Shown one piece after another: positions 21,345-33,307 of a DNA stretch of 64,000 bases (within the stretch, counting starts at the first letter, position 1; each line of letters starts with the position of its first letter). Under the pieces are notes generated by a model. That model saw nothing but the letters and a program-made list of their open reading frames with translations. It did not search any database and was not told the DNA's origin. Source of the stretch: Chamaecyparis obtusa (Eukaryota; Streptophyta; Pinopsida; Cupressales; Cupressaceae); contig BSBK01006441.1 in assembly GCA_027943335.1 (NCBI GenBank), forward strand, positions 758,501 to 822,500, read 5' to 3'. The translations under genes and the position numbers were made by a program.

Positions 21345-22256
21345 ATGATCAGGATGTATAAGGAGGTAACAAAATTGAATAAGGAGAAATTCCCTACATG
21401 GCAGAGTCTGATGAAATTGCATCTAGCTGGTATTAGTGACTTAGCAAAGTATTATGTTGAACATGAATATGTTACATCTGCTGCACCTTTGACTGCCAAG
21501 GAGATGAGAGCTAAACAAGAACACAACCAAGAAATGTTGGAGATTGAATTTGCCTTAAGTTATGCTGAATTTGAAGATATTAAAGATTGCACAAATGCAA
21601 AACAAATGTGGGACACTCTTGTAAACATCTATGGTGGTGACATAAATGTACTAAGGGAAAAAGCTGAATGCCTGAGAGGTAAATTTGATGAAATGAAAAT
21701 GCAAGAAGGTGAGAATATTGGTCAATATTGTGGTAGGATAAAAGAGGTTGTAAATTCTATTAAAGGAGCTAATGGAACTATTGATGATGAGACTATTATT
21801 GGAAAATTATTGAGAACTTTGCATCCTATTTATGCCATCAAAATTTCAGCAATTCAAGAATCTAGATGTAACCCTGGCAATGCTCTAACTTTGGAAAGTC
21901 TTGTTGGTAAGAAAACTACTTTTGAGCTTTCTAATTATGATAAATTCATTGTTGCTAATGTTGAATATGCATTCAAGTCACAAATGGTTCTGAATAAGTC
22001 TAAGAAAGAAAAAGAAAGATGCATCAGTGAGAGTGAAAGTGATAGTGACACTTCTAATGAAGAACTAGAGGATCTTGAAGCTCTTATGGCCAGAAGATTG
22101 AAAAGAGGAAAATGCAAGTATAAAGGTAAACTCCCTATTATATGTTTCTCATGTAACAAAGTTGGTCATATAGCTGCAAGATGTCCTGACAAGGATGACA
22201 AGGATGAGGAAAGAGATAGAAAGCACAAAGATAAGAGAGAAAACAAAGGTTACTGA
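21345..22256 (+). CDS. Copia Gag polyprotein portion
   Basis: An intact frame of 303 codons encodes a plant copia Gag. Residues about 15-200 resemble the gag-polypeptide UBN2 family (WQSLMKLHLAGISD, AKQMWDTLVNIYGGD, LLRTLHPIYA). A glutamate/serine-rich linker is followed by a CCHC zinc knuckle, CFSCNKVGHIAARC (about 266-279), and a lysine-rich tail. Gag forms the virus-like particle that packages element RNA. The frame ends at a TGA at 22254-22256; the pol frame continues downstream, so this stop may be either native or a transition (CGA to TGA). Confidence 0.9.
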   Translation: MIRMYKEVTKLNKEKFPTWQSLMKLHLAGISDLAKYYVEHEYVTSAAPLTAKEMRAKQEHNQEMLEIEFALSYAEFEDIKDCTNAKQMWDTLVNIYGGDINVLREKAECLRGKFDEMKMQEGENIGQYCGRIKEVVNSIKGANGTIDDETIIGKLLRTLHPIYAIKISAIQESRCNPGNALTLESLVGKKTTFELSNYDKFIVANVEYAFKSQMVLNKSKKEKERCISESESDSDTSNEELEDLEALMARRLKRGKCKYKGKLPIICFSCNKVGHIAARCPDKDDKDEERDRKHKDKRENKGY

Positions 22257-25200
22257 AGGTACAAGGACTACAAAGATAAAGGTAAGAAATCCTATTATAT
22301 TTTTGAAGAAGAAACTAACACTGATAATGATGATTTTGAAATTGAAGTAGTCTATGTTGCTATGAAAGATGAGTCTGATGAAGATGAGAAAATTGCACTT
22401 GTATCCTATGTGAACAAAAATGATAAATGGATTGTTGATAGTGGTTTCTCACACCACATGACTGGTGACAAAAGTAAGTTTGATACCCTAGATCATTAAA
22501 AATGTAGAAGTGTTAAGTTTGGTAATGATGCACCATGTCCTGTTAAGGGTAAAGGATTAATTAAGTTGACTGATAAGATCACTTGTGAAAATGCTTATTG
22601 GGTTGAAGGTCTCAACTATAATCTGCTAAGTGTTGCACAACTTAATAGTACTGGCTAACAAGTAGAATTTCATCACAGGAAGGCTAAAATATTTGATGCC
22701 ACTGGTGAACTGATTGGAAGTGGAGAACAGACAAGAGGTAATTTGTTCTATCTAGACCTATCTGAGGAGACATTTTTGATTGCACAAATTGATGATATAT
22801 GGTTATGGCATAAGAGGCTATGTCATGTTAACTTTGACAATCTGGTAGATATTAGTAAAAAGAAGAAAGTGAGAGGACTGCCGAGATTGAAGAAACCTGA
22901 TAATGTAATGTGCAAACAATGTCAGTTGGGTAAGATGACAAAGTCTAGTTTCAAGAGAAAGACTTTTACTTCTAAAAATGTTTTAGATTTGGTTCATACT
23001 GACCTTTGTGGACCTATGGGTGTACAAAGCTATTGTGGTGCTAGATACTTTATTCTATTTGTTGATGATTACACTAGAATGATGACTGTAATATTTTTAA
23101 AATAAAAATTTGATGCATTTCAGTTATTTAAGTGGTATTTGGCTAATGTTGAAAAGGAGATAGGTAGGAACCTGAAGTGTCTAAGATCTGACTGAGGTGG
23201 AGAATTCATATCAAATGAGTTCAATCTATTCTGTAATGATAGAGGAATCAAGAGACAGATGTCTACACCTAGAACACCTCCATAGAATGGTATAGTAGAG
23301 AGGAGGAATATATCTATCATGGATTGTGCAAGAAAACTAATGATTGAGAAGAATGTTGCACAAAAGTACTAGAAAGAAGCTGTAAGCACAACTGTTTATA
23401 CCCTAAATTGAGTACAGATAAAAAAAGGTACAAATGTTACACCTTATTAATTTTGGCACAAGTATGCACCTAATGTAAAATACTTTCAAATTTTTGGGAG
23501 AAAATGCTATATACTAAAAGATAATAGGAATGGAAAGTTTGATGCTAAAAGTGATGAGGGCATATTCCTAGGTTATTCCACAAAGAGTAAAGCTTACAAG
23601 TATTTGAACTCTAACACTAACAAAATTGTGGAAAGTGTAAATGTGAAGGTTGATGAATATGTAGAGAAAAATGAATAGGAAAGCAAGAGAGAACCAAAAG
23701 ATTATAGATCTTTTGTCTATATAGAAGAAGGAGAGGCAAGTGACACACTTGCACCTGATGCAAAGTCTCAGGTAAGCAATTTTGAGCATCAAGGAAATAA
23801 TGTCGAGCGACAGGAAGAAAATGCCGAGTGATAGGAGGATGCTGCAGAGTATTAGGAAGAGGTTGCCAAGCAATCAGAGGCTGAATCTAACAATCTTATT
23901 GATGAGATTGAAGAGAAAGGACAAAAGAAAGAAGAACCTATTTTGGCATAGTATTTAAGGAGACATCACAAGCCTGAACAAATCATTGAAGACAAAGAAA
24001 CTGGAGTTTTGACTAGAAAAAAGTTAAGAGAGCCTACATGTTTATTGTGTGAATTCGAGCCTAAGACAACAAGCGAGGCACTAGAAAATGAAGACTGGAT
24101 TCAAGCCATGAATGAGGAGATAGACCAAATAGAGAAGAATGATACCTGGACCTTGGTGCCAAGACCAGAAAACAAAAATGTCATTGGAACAAAATGGGTA
24201 TTCAGAAACAAGCTTAATGAACATGGACAAATCACAAGGAACAAAGAAAGGCTGGTATGCAAGGGCTATGCACAAGAAGAAGGAATAGACTATGGAGAGA
24301 TATTTTCCCTTGTAGCAATATTAGGAGTGAGAACTCTACTTGCATATGCTGCCTATAGAGATTTGAAGGTATACCAAATGGATGTCAATTCTGCATTTTT
24401 AAATGGTATATTAGAAGAAGAAGTGTACATTGAACAACCTGAAGGATTTGTTGATCCAAACAAGAGACACATGGTTTGCAAACTGAATAAGGCATTGTAT
24501 GGCTTGAAGCAAGCCCCCAGAGCATGGTATGAGAGGTTACACAATTACTTGAAATAGATTGGATTCTCAAGGAAAAATGACACCAACAATCTACACATGA
24601 AAGATGAAGAAGGTAAAGGAATCTTGTTAGCTAAGATTTTTGTAGACGATATCATATTTGGTGGACAAGATGCCTTGTATAAGAAATTTTCAAATGAGAT
24701 ACAAACTGAATTTGAAATGTCAATGTTTGGGGAGATAAAATTGTTTGTTGGTTTACAATTCTATCAGATGGAGAAAGGTATTTTCATCACACAATCTAAA
24801 TATATTAAAGAGATACTGAAAACCTTTGGTATGGATGATTCAAGGCTAGTAAGTACTCCCATAGCCACTGGACATAAATTGTCTAAAAATGATGATGCTT
24901 CTAAAGTAAACCAAACTTTGTATAGGTCCATGATTGGAAAGCTGCAATATGTTGTTCACAGTAGACCAAATATTGCTCTAGCAGTTGGGATTGTGGCAAG
25001 ATTCTCTGCCAATCCTAAGGAAACTCATATGATGGTTGTGAAGAGGATAATGAGATATTTGAAAGGAACTGTAGATTATGGACTATACTATAAGAAGCAT
25101 GAAAGATTTGAACTGAGAGTCTATATTGATGCAGATTGGGTAGGAAATGTGGATGATAGAAAGAGTACTAGTGGTGGAGATTTCTTTCTTGGACAAAGAT

Positions 25201-25592
25201 TAGTTTCCTGGACAAGCAAGAAACAAAATTGCATTTCCCAATCTATAGCTGAAGTCGAGTATGTAGCTGCTATAGTGAACTATTCAAACCTGATATAGAT
25301 TAAGCAACTATTGATAGGCATGAAAGAAGAGATCATTGAACCAGTTGTCATCTACTACGACAACACAAGTGCTATCAGCATATCAAAGAACCTAGTGATG
25401 CACACAAAGACCAAACATATTGCCATCAAGTATCATTACTTGAGGGAATTGGTACAAGATAAAGAGGTCAGAATGGAATATGTGAATACAAAGGAACAAC
25501 TAGCAAACATATTCACCAAAGCCTTACCTAAGGAAGCTCATGAATATCTAAGAGGAAAATTAGGGGTTCTTCCCCTCATTGAGGCTGCCTAG
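22257..25592 (+). pseudogene. Copia Pol (protease, integrase, RT, RNase H), broken by many stops
   Basis: Domains appear in order. The protease has a WIVDSGFSHHMTGD active-site stretch (22431-22470). The GAG-pre-integrase zinc region carries LWHKRLCHVNF and CKQCQLGK (22803-22930). The integrase core has VHTDLCGPMG and FVDDYTRM, then the GGEF and IVERRN region (22990-23330). The reverse transcriptase has W-V-F-RNK, YQMDVNSAFLNG, YGLKQAPRAWY and FVDD (24120-24660). RNase H has YIDADWVGN, KSTSGG and SIAEVEY, ending at 25590 (24900-25592). Order with integrase before RT defines copia. At least a dozen in-frame stops are present, many where the family has Q, W or R (for example before GGEF and in the PP-NG motif), so it cannot make an active polyprotein. 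Confidence 0.92.
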
Positions 25593-26083
25593 TCAAGCTA
25601 GGAACACTGCATCAAATGAGCTGCAAAGAGTATCTGATAAATTGATGCAGAAAAAGGTCACACTTTAGGAGTAGCCTAGAGTTGTGAAAAGTACAACAAA
25701 GCTGATAATTAGTCATAAGCAAAGATGACAAAGGGAGAAATATTGTTACTGAATTGACAAGATGACATCTACATTTGAGAGATGCATGTTGTAAGTTGCT
25801 GCTTTGGCATTATTGTCAAAGAGGGAGATGAGTAAGATGAAAACACATGGTGAGATTTCATGGAAGATCAAGTAAGAGGGAGAGATTCAGCGAAAAGGAA
25901 CACATAAAATATTTAGTGGAAGTTACCATATGGACGGTCAAGCAAGCAAGGCTAAGTGATTTAGAATTAGAATGAAGCTAAGGATATTATAAATGTTTCT
26001 GATGCAAAGATAAGTTTTGGATTGGTTGGTGAATCATATGGTGTTATTCATATGGTGTTGCCATCAATGCCAAAGAGGGAGAT
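25593..26083 (+). other. 3' untranslated region and polypurine tract of the first copia
   Basis: Non-coding spacer between RNase H and the 3' LTR. It ends in the purine tract AAAGAGGGAGA (about 26072-26082) that primes plus-strand synthesis, immediately before TGTTGGAAAC. Confidence 0.8.
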
Positions 26084-27560
26084 TGTTGGAAACTACAATT
26101 GAAGCAATTGTTGTATTGTCATTGATGTCAAACCTTAACTAGTAAGACTATTTCTATCTAAGAAAGTACTATATCTATTTGTTTGTTGAGAAGGATTAGG
26201 GCAAGGGTGATAAAAATAGCACCTAGAGAAAGGTTGAGTTATCTTGATACTTCAATGGGTACTTGATTATGTGGCACAATGATAAGATAATGTATTATTT
26301 ATCTAAGTGAGAAGAAAGACTAAACAAGTAGGCTTAACTGAGCATAAGTGAAGAAATCTAGTTTAAGCCGAGTGATGTTAGTGTCAATCGAGCTAGTATA
26401 TGCCGAGTAAATTCAGTGTTGACCGAACATCAGTTTATTACCGAGGAAGACAGTATTAGCTGAGGGAAATAGTTTCAAGTGATGACTGAGCTATGTAGTG
26501 ATGACCGAGGAGTTGAACATAGTATTGACCGAGCATCAGTAATTTACATTTGAGGAAGAATTCAGATTCCTAGCCGACATGTTTGAATTCTTGGATTATG
26601 TAAATCATGTTGACTTTATTTATTGAATGTATGGAGCATTTAATGCACAGTCAACCATTTTATTGTGATTCCATAAAGAGATTAGAGATGTTTCTAGAAG
26701 GATGGATGAAGAACATAATTTTGGAAGGATTCGATGAATTTGATCTAACCCTAAGATCTACGAAGGAGATTAAGTAGAAAAAGATGGATCTACCTATCAA
26801 AGAGGTATTAAGGAAACCTAAGTGTGAGGATGAAGTAGTATGCTGGAGTTGTTGTTGTTATTGACTGAATAAGTAGAAAAGGATAAAGGAGAACGAGTTG
26901 TGATTGCTTGAAGGGATTTTCGAGTAGATAAGTGATGGAGATGGAAATGGATATTAGTCAGTAAGCCAACATATATATGTAATAATTGGATTTGATTTGC
27001 AAAGTGAGTTGTATGTTTTTAGATCAAACACTGCTATTACTTTCTAACCATTGTATCAGTTTAAATCCTTTAATCAAGGTTGACCTAACAGTCATTGTAT
27101 AAATCCTTTAATCAAGGTTTCATTCTAATGGAATGTACTTAAGTCCTCTAACAAGGCACACTCCTAACAAGGTGGTTGAAATCCTTTTACTGGGTTACAC
27201 CTAGCAGTGTGTTTGTAAACCTTTGACAGGGTTGGCTTTTCACAGAGCTCACTTCAGAAGAGTGAAAATATCAGTAACATGTTTCAAAGTGGTTTTTCCC
27301 AAATTGGGTTTCCACTATAAATCCTGGTGTTAATACTTGTGTGAATGTTTTGGTTTGAACATTTTTCTATGTTTTTCAAGTTAAATACTGTTGGATAGTG
27401 GACTGCACTATTAAATTTTTCTGATATACATTCTGTAATGACCGAGTAGCTATTGGTTGTTAGATCTGAGTTGTTGAAGTGTTTAAAAGTTTATTTTATA
27501 CATCTGGACCTGAGAACAACTGATTCACCCCCCTCTCTATTTTTCTAAATCATATTAACA
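26084..27560 (+). repeat. 3' LTR of the first copia element
   Basis: 1477 bp, TGTTGGAAAC...CATATTAACA, preceded by a PPT. It matches the truncated 5' LTR throughout its shared part, with scattered substitutions and small indels, so the insertion is not recent. Confidence 0.9.
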
Positions 27561-28120
27561 CCTAGATTATGCATGAAGAGATGCATAAGGTATGTCTTGT
27601 CATGCATAAATTCCATACACTGGGCATGGAATTCCTGAATGTGATCTTGAGGGTCAAAATTCCCAAGGTACTTGTAAAATTTTGGGATCTCAACTCCACG
27701 TAGAAATGGAGGTAAGTACAAGTCCTTATCGAAAGGTAATGAACATATGGAGTCTATAGAATACTTTGTGGTTGGTTTCTCTTGACTCTTCTTCATCTCT
27801 TTCAATTCTATTTGCAAGGCTTGCAATTATTTGGTTACATGTGTTAAATGAGTTTCTTCCTCTTTGGCGATGATGTCCTCAGCTTTGTATTGAGGAGGAA
27901 TTTTTGATCCTTGTTTTACTAGCTAAAGAAAGTATTGCTATTTCCCTCGAGCTATGATAGTTTTCATCATCTCAAGGAATTCTTTGTCATCCTTACACCT
28001 AGCAATACTAGCCTCATCAGGTTCAGATTCGCTTGAGGATCCATTGTTATTTGTGTCATGAGCACTGACACTATGATTTGCGTGTATAAAATCTTCATGT
28101 CCTTTTCCTCTTCTAGACAT
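27561..28120 (-). pseudogene. Gypsy gag, truncated and with stops
   Basis: Starting at ATG 28120 the minus strand reads a serine/aspartate-rich N terminus (SSSESEPDEASIARC) and then, after stops near 27935 and 27829, the conserved core IPKFYKYLGNFDPQDHIQEF, CMEFMHDKTYLMHLFMHNLG. This matches the plant gypsy retrotrans_gag signature (a D-P-x-x-H-x-x-x-F motif, then a hydrophobic L-F-x-x-L-G helix). The copia LTR boundary at 27560 cuts the gene immediately after this core. Confidence 0.8.
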
Positions 28121-30159
28121 GTTGGGGTCAAAGGATCTATCTTAATGATGGTTTAATCTTCCATAATTTTTTAGTTGTTCTATGAAAATAGGATTTTCTT
28201 CAAATGAATAGGGTCTCTCTTTGTCTCCTAGATATCATTTGAAAGAGCTTCTGGTCTGTATAGACATAACTTAATAGGTCGTCAAATAGGTGTTGAGGTA
28301 AGAACAATCATGTTGAACAAGTCTAAGGTAGGCGGTGATGTGACCAAAATAATGTCCACTCAAGAAGGAGATGCAAATGACTCAGATCCGAGTCAAGGTT
28401 AAGAAACCTAGATGGTAATGCATTCACAACTCAAGGAATGACAACTAATAAGAGAGATTGATGATGATGGGATCGATCAAAGGACTGAATCAACAAGGTA
28501 GAACTCATAAAAGCAAAAATATGGATTACCAAAGATTAGGATTGATTTTGACAAGCTCACAAATTCAAAGGTATATCTCCAGAACAACTATTGACTAGGT
28601 ATCTGAAGGAAAACTGACAAGATTTTATATTGTTTTGTGAAATGTTTGATAGGATATTGGTTTAGTCTCTTTCTTTGGTAATTCTTTTATCAACTTGTTT
28701 CAAATGTTTTTGATGTCAAATGTTTCAAGGTATATAAACACACCAAGCATATGTGCAAAAACAAGAATTCCTTAGCCATATAGTCAAATTGAGTGAGTGA
28801 GAAAATCCTTGCTCGTAGACTTAGGTACACACCCAATAGCTAATCATAATACAACCACCTCTAACAACGCAATGGGTATAATGATGTCGTATTATCTGAC
28901 TCCAAATGCTAATGGGGGCACGATATGATGAGTATCTTGGGGGAGTTACTATCTCCCTTGCACTTGTATTATCCCACTTTCGGGGGTGAATCGAGTAGCC
29001 ACTACTCTATGGATTTTTAGTAATGGTCTCCATTCGAACTCACTCTCTGTGTTCGCACAAGCCTAATTTAGGCATATAGCCCCACAAAGCACCTTTGCAC
29101 AAACAATCATGTAAATGTGATTTAGACCCCAAGGCCCTATTATGTGGTTAGATGAGAGCCGTGTATAAGCTCAAATAAAATCTGGCTTCTAAGTCTTTGG
29201 CCTCAAAGAAGCAATTTGTTTAATGTGATTTGGAGTGGTGTGGCTTACACCTCGTGCTCACGCGGGTCGTTCTCCAAGGGTGATTACTTTTTCCCACTTG
29301 GATAGACCCATCTAAAGGAGTGCAAGAAAAGAAAAGGAAAAGCTACATGAGTCTGGATTTCTGATTTTCCCTCAAGGGGAAAAGAACATAATCTCCTATC
29401 CTTTCACTATCCTAAAGATACACCAAACACTTGTTCTTTTTAAAAAGTCTTGCATGCGAGGTTCCTAATAAAAATTAACACAAACAAAATTTCTAGTTGT
29501 TCTCATCATAGACAACTTGCATCAAATACATAAATAATCTCTTTTTTCTTATTCTTTGTCATGCGTCCTACAAGAGTTTAGATATAGTGAATGTCTTCAC
29601 CAAAAATGTCTTGTATAAACTTGTTAGGCTATCCAGAAAAGCCACAAAAATAGAACATAAAATTTGTTAGAATTAGTAGAAAATCCAATTTCCTAAATCA
29701 AAAAATAGAAAGTAAATTTTGCTATGTTTGTAAAAGACTGGCCAAGATACTCGTACGAAAATCTACAGGGCACAATACAAGAATATACAACATTCCATGA
29801 GTATCAATCCTAATTTTTACTCTCTTGCCAGGATGCTTGTATGAGAAACAAAACTAGAGTATATAGTTCAGACAGAATATCAAGAACCTATCAGAATCAA
29901 CAAAAACCAAACTCCGTAAATCAAAAAATCAGAGAACAAACTTATTTTTTTTAATAAAATTGGACTAGATTCTAGTACAAGAAGCTACATGGTTTGATAT
30001 GAGAATGTATTGGTTCCCATACAAGTTACCATCTTGACTCGTACTGGCCTATGGGAATGCTCGTGTGAGAAAATAGGACCAGAGTATGAAGTATAGACAA
30101 AATATCAATTGTTTTTTTCAAAAATGCAATTTTGTGAAGACAAATTAATTTTCTGCCCA
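28121..30159 (-). other. Long leader of the gypsy element
   Basis: No coding domain was recognised over about 2 kb between gag and the PBS. A GC-richer stretch lies at about 28900-29300. Long non-coding leaders are common in plant gypsy elements. Confidence 0.5.
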
Positions 30160-30175
30160 CCAATGGGCGCCAAAA
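30160..30175 (-). other. Gypsy primer binding site
   Basis: On the minus strand the LTR end (ACTCACA) is followed by TTTTTGGCGCCCATTGG. The TGGCGCC core is typical for plant Ty3/gypsy elements. Confidence 0.6.
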
Positions 30176-30176
30176 A

Positions 30177-31244
30177 TGTGAGTATGAAAACGTGCTAACA
30201 CTACACTTCAATGAATCATTAAATAACTAATTTTAATAATGAAAATAACATAAACAACATAGAAATCAATTAAGACAACTCATAGCCTTCTAGTAGAAAG
30301 GAGTATGAGTTTGTTCTTAGGTCATTGCAAACCCAGTGACTTTAGACTCCATCTAAATGAAGGATTTGAAGAGATAATCTACTATGAAATGAAAGTTCAT
30401 CCAAACTTAATCCAAGATTAATCCATTTTAAACCAAATTGAAGTATTCCTAGATGTGATTGATGCAATGAAGATGAAATAAACTAAACTAAGATTGCAAT
30501 GCAAAAACAAACTAATTAATGTAATTAATCTATCTAATAATAATATCAAGATGCATAAACAATGATCAATTTGACAATGTTACACTAAGAAAAGATTAGT
30601 GGTCCTTCTTGTGAGAATGGAGGCATGATTATATAGAAATATTCTTGAGAATGAATGAACAAACAAGATTGATCCCAGGTGAACGATTGAGATTCATTTC
30701 AAACTAGCACAATCCACGTGCAACTCATTTGATTGGTTGAGATAATCAGTTATTTTGGTACTTCCCAGGCAGAACTGAAGTTTCTAAAATGAATGATGAG
30801 TTAACAAATTTATTTTTCTAGTTAACTAGATTGTTTCCAAAATTGATTTCAGTTGACTGGATGATGACTTCATAAATACCTTTTTGGAATATTTAAAGGA
30901 TTTTATGCATTTTTCTCCAAAAATGTGATGACATAATTAATTTATTTAATTCCCCTTTTTGTGATTAATTGATAATTTCTATTTATTTAATCAATATCTT
31001 AAAATATTAATTAAATAAATGGTATAAGGTTTGATTTTATTGCCAATAACATTAGAATTTAGGAATTAATTAATTAAATAAGATCAAGTGCAATAATTGA
31101 ATGAGACTTAGAATATAGGTCAAATCAGTTAATGAATTGAATTTTCTTAGGTTAGGACTTAGGAGATTTGATCAAAATTAGGACTTTGATAAATAATCAA
31201 GATTAGGGGCTTATGGTTTTGGTGACCATTTTTAGGTGATTACA
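30177..31244 (-). repeat. Gypsy 5' LTR
   Basis: On the minus strand it starts TGTAATCACCTAAAAATGG at 31244 and ends ACTCACA at 30177, giving TG...CA termini and about 1068 bp. The inner end is fixed by the adjacent PBS; the outer end is inferred from the TGTAATCACC start, because the second LTR is not in the window. Confidence 0.6.
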
Positions 31245-33307
31245 TTATCTAGTTCCTTAGATTGGGTAAACATGTTATCCCATTATGAGATAGTCCTTAC
31301 ATCCAAATCAACAATGATTCCATTTTTCACCTATCCATTATCATCCCATCATCTCATTCATCTATTCATAATGTTGCATGTTGCTAAACACTGGGGAAAA
31401 TAAATACAAACATGTTTGAGAATAAATCCTGACATATACCTTTCACCTCATTCATTGATTTAAAATGTCTTAAAAAAATACCATAAACACAACATAAATT
31501 TATGAAAAAATACCATAAACATAGCAAAAATATTTGAAAAATTACCCAAAACATTGAAAAATTCTTTCAAAAAATCCCCAAAATAGCACAAAATCATCCT
31601 ATAAACTCCAAAAACATTTGCAAAAGACCTTTGAAAAGTTCAAAAACATTGGAAAAATATAAAACTTTCATCTAAGGGCGGTCATGTTTAGGGTGTCTGT
31701 GATAAGGGCCTTCACTTATGTGATACGCTGCACATACCTCGACTCCAAACATATGAACCCTATGGTGGACCAAAAACATTGCAAAAAGTCTTAAAACATT
31801 GTCCAAGAAAACCATTTTTTTGTTTGAAAAACTAAGAAAATTCTGCAATAAATATCCTTTGTACATAAACCAACTCTTTTGCATTTCAAAACAAGCATTT
31901 AACAATGTCAAACAACAAGTCTAAGCTTCAATAGAACCAAATCAAAATAGTCAATACTAGTCAACATGTCCTCATCTAGACTAACAAAACTATCTTATCT
32001 ATCAACCAAGTCTCACAACAAAGTCTTTTTGTCAAAAATCATGTTTTCTTAAACAAGGGAAGGAAAACTCAAAATCAGATAGAGCATTCTTAGATGGGGT
32101 ACCTTATTCTTGAAATTAGATAGCATCAACAAAACGTCAAAATTCAATGTCCAAATGACTGCAAAAATATAGACACATAATTAGTATGACTTCATCTTGT
32201 TGAGTTTAGTTAGTCTTATTATGTGTTGATTTTTGTAAGTCATGTTCTTATGCATCTTTGGGATGTCCACAAGCGATTTAGAGATTTTGTGATGGTTTAT
32301 GAGTTATTTTCTTTGTCTTTTGTTCGTGGAATGTTCGCCATGAAGTCTTAAAAGAGAAATCCAGGTGTCTGTGATAAGAGCCTTCACATCCATATACAAT
32401 ATCCAACTACAAAATTGCAACAGATACTTTGGTTGTGATACACCACAGATACTTCAACTTTGAGTGATCGACCTAGATGGATTGGTCCATATTCCTTGTC
32501 TGTTCAAAGTGTTGGTTTTAATGCAAAAGGATAATCATACCTAGATCATTCATGTCTTAGTAGGATAGTATCTATTTTTGCTATAATAAAGTGGCTTAAC
32601 AATGAAAAATAAATTTCTCAATTAAGATGGAATTCAAATATGGTTAATGGAATTTAAAAGGTTTCAATCAGGATTCATCCCCATTCTCTCCTCTTCTAAC
32701 ATTCTATATGCCAATTATAACATTCTACCAGTTAGTAAATCAATCTATCTATCAAAATGGTCAAATAAATTTTCAAATTAGTCAAAACAGTCAATTGATA
32801 ATTCAATCATCATTTTTATTATATAAGATATGTCTTTGCTAAAACCAGACATCATCATTTATCTTATATAAGATGCATCTTTCTTGAAATAAGACATCGT
32901 CATTTGTCTTATACAAGATGTATCTTTCCTAAAACCAAACATTGTCGCTTGTCTTATACAGGGTGTATCTTCCCTGAAACCAGATGTTGTCACTAGTCTT
33001 ATATAGGATGGGTCCTTCCTAAAAGCAGATATGATTCTTATCAACAATCTCTATGACCAATGCCGATCGAACAGTCAACATAACATACCACATTCTTCAC
33101 TTCTTACTAATTGTTCTTTTCTTGCATAATTATATCCAAATCTTCTTTCAAGAGATCATTCATGTTTTTCTTGCACAAACAATCTCTCGAGGGGTCAAAT
33201 CATTTACCTCACCATCACATTGTTCTCGTTGGGGCATACTAGGGCATAATTTTTATAATTCTTTGAAACAACGTCTGAAAATGCATTGTGTCAAAAAGGG
33301 GCAAAAT
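31245..33307 (+). other. Internal 3' portion of a second gypsy-type element, non-coding
   Basis: A PPT and LTR start at 33293-33308 make this the 3' internal part of a plus-strand element. No pol domain was recognised. It holds an A-rich degenerate repeat (31480-31640, ATACCATAAACA-like), two copies of GGTGTCTGTGATAAG (31693 and 32364), and the 45-bp tandem repeat at 32817-33040. Its left boundary is uncertain. Confidence 0.45.
32817..33040. repeat. 45-bp tandem repeat, five copies
   Basis: CTTATATAAGATG-type units begin at 32818, 32863, 32908, 32953 and 32998, exactly 45 bp apart. On the minus strand the middle units stay open and read a 15-residue repeat of the form GFRKDTSCIRQ. A period divisible by three with an open frame may be a remnant of a coding repeat or chance. 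Confidence 0.8.

Larger units (their letters stand above)
20089..27560 (+). mobile_element. Ty1/copia retrotransposon, 5' LTR truncated by the CACTA insertion
   Basis: The 3' LTR (26084-27560) starts TGTTGGAAAC and ends ATTAACA; the 5' LTR remnant (20089-21287) matches it from position 26362 on. A PBS resembling initiator tRNA-Met (TGGTATCATAGC, 21290-21301) and a PPT (AAAGAGGGAGA just before 26084) are in place. Gag, protease, integrase, reverse transcriptase and RNase H follow in copia order. Many stops break pol. The right flank is inside the gag of a minus-strand gypsy element, so the target duplication partner lies beyond the CACTA element. Confidence 0.92.
27561..31244 (-). mobile_element. 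Ty3/gypsy element (5' half), interrupted by the copia
   Basis: On the minus strand the order is: LTR (31244 to 30177), PBS (TTGGCGCC type, about 30160-30175), a leader of about 2 kb, and gag (28120 to 27561). The copia element at 20089-27560 is inserted in gag, so the rest of this gypsy is expected left of the CACTA element, outside the window. The TTGGCGCC PBS is common in plant gypsy elements. Confidence 0.75.
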
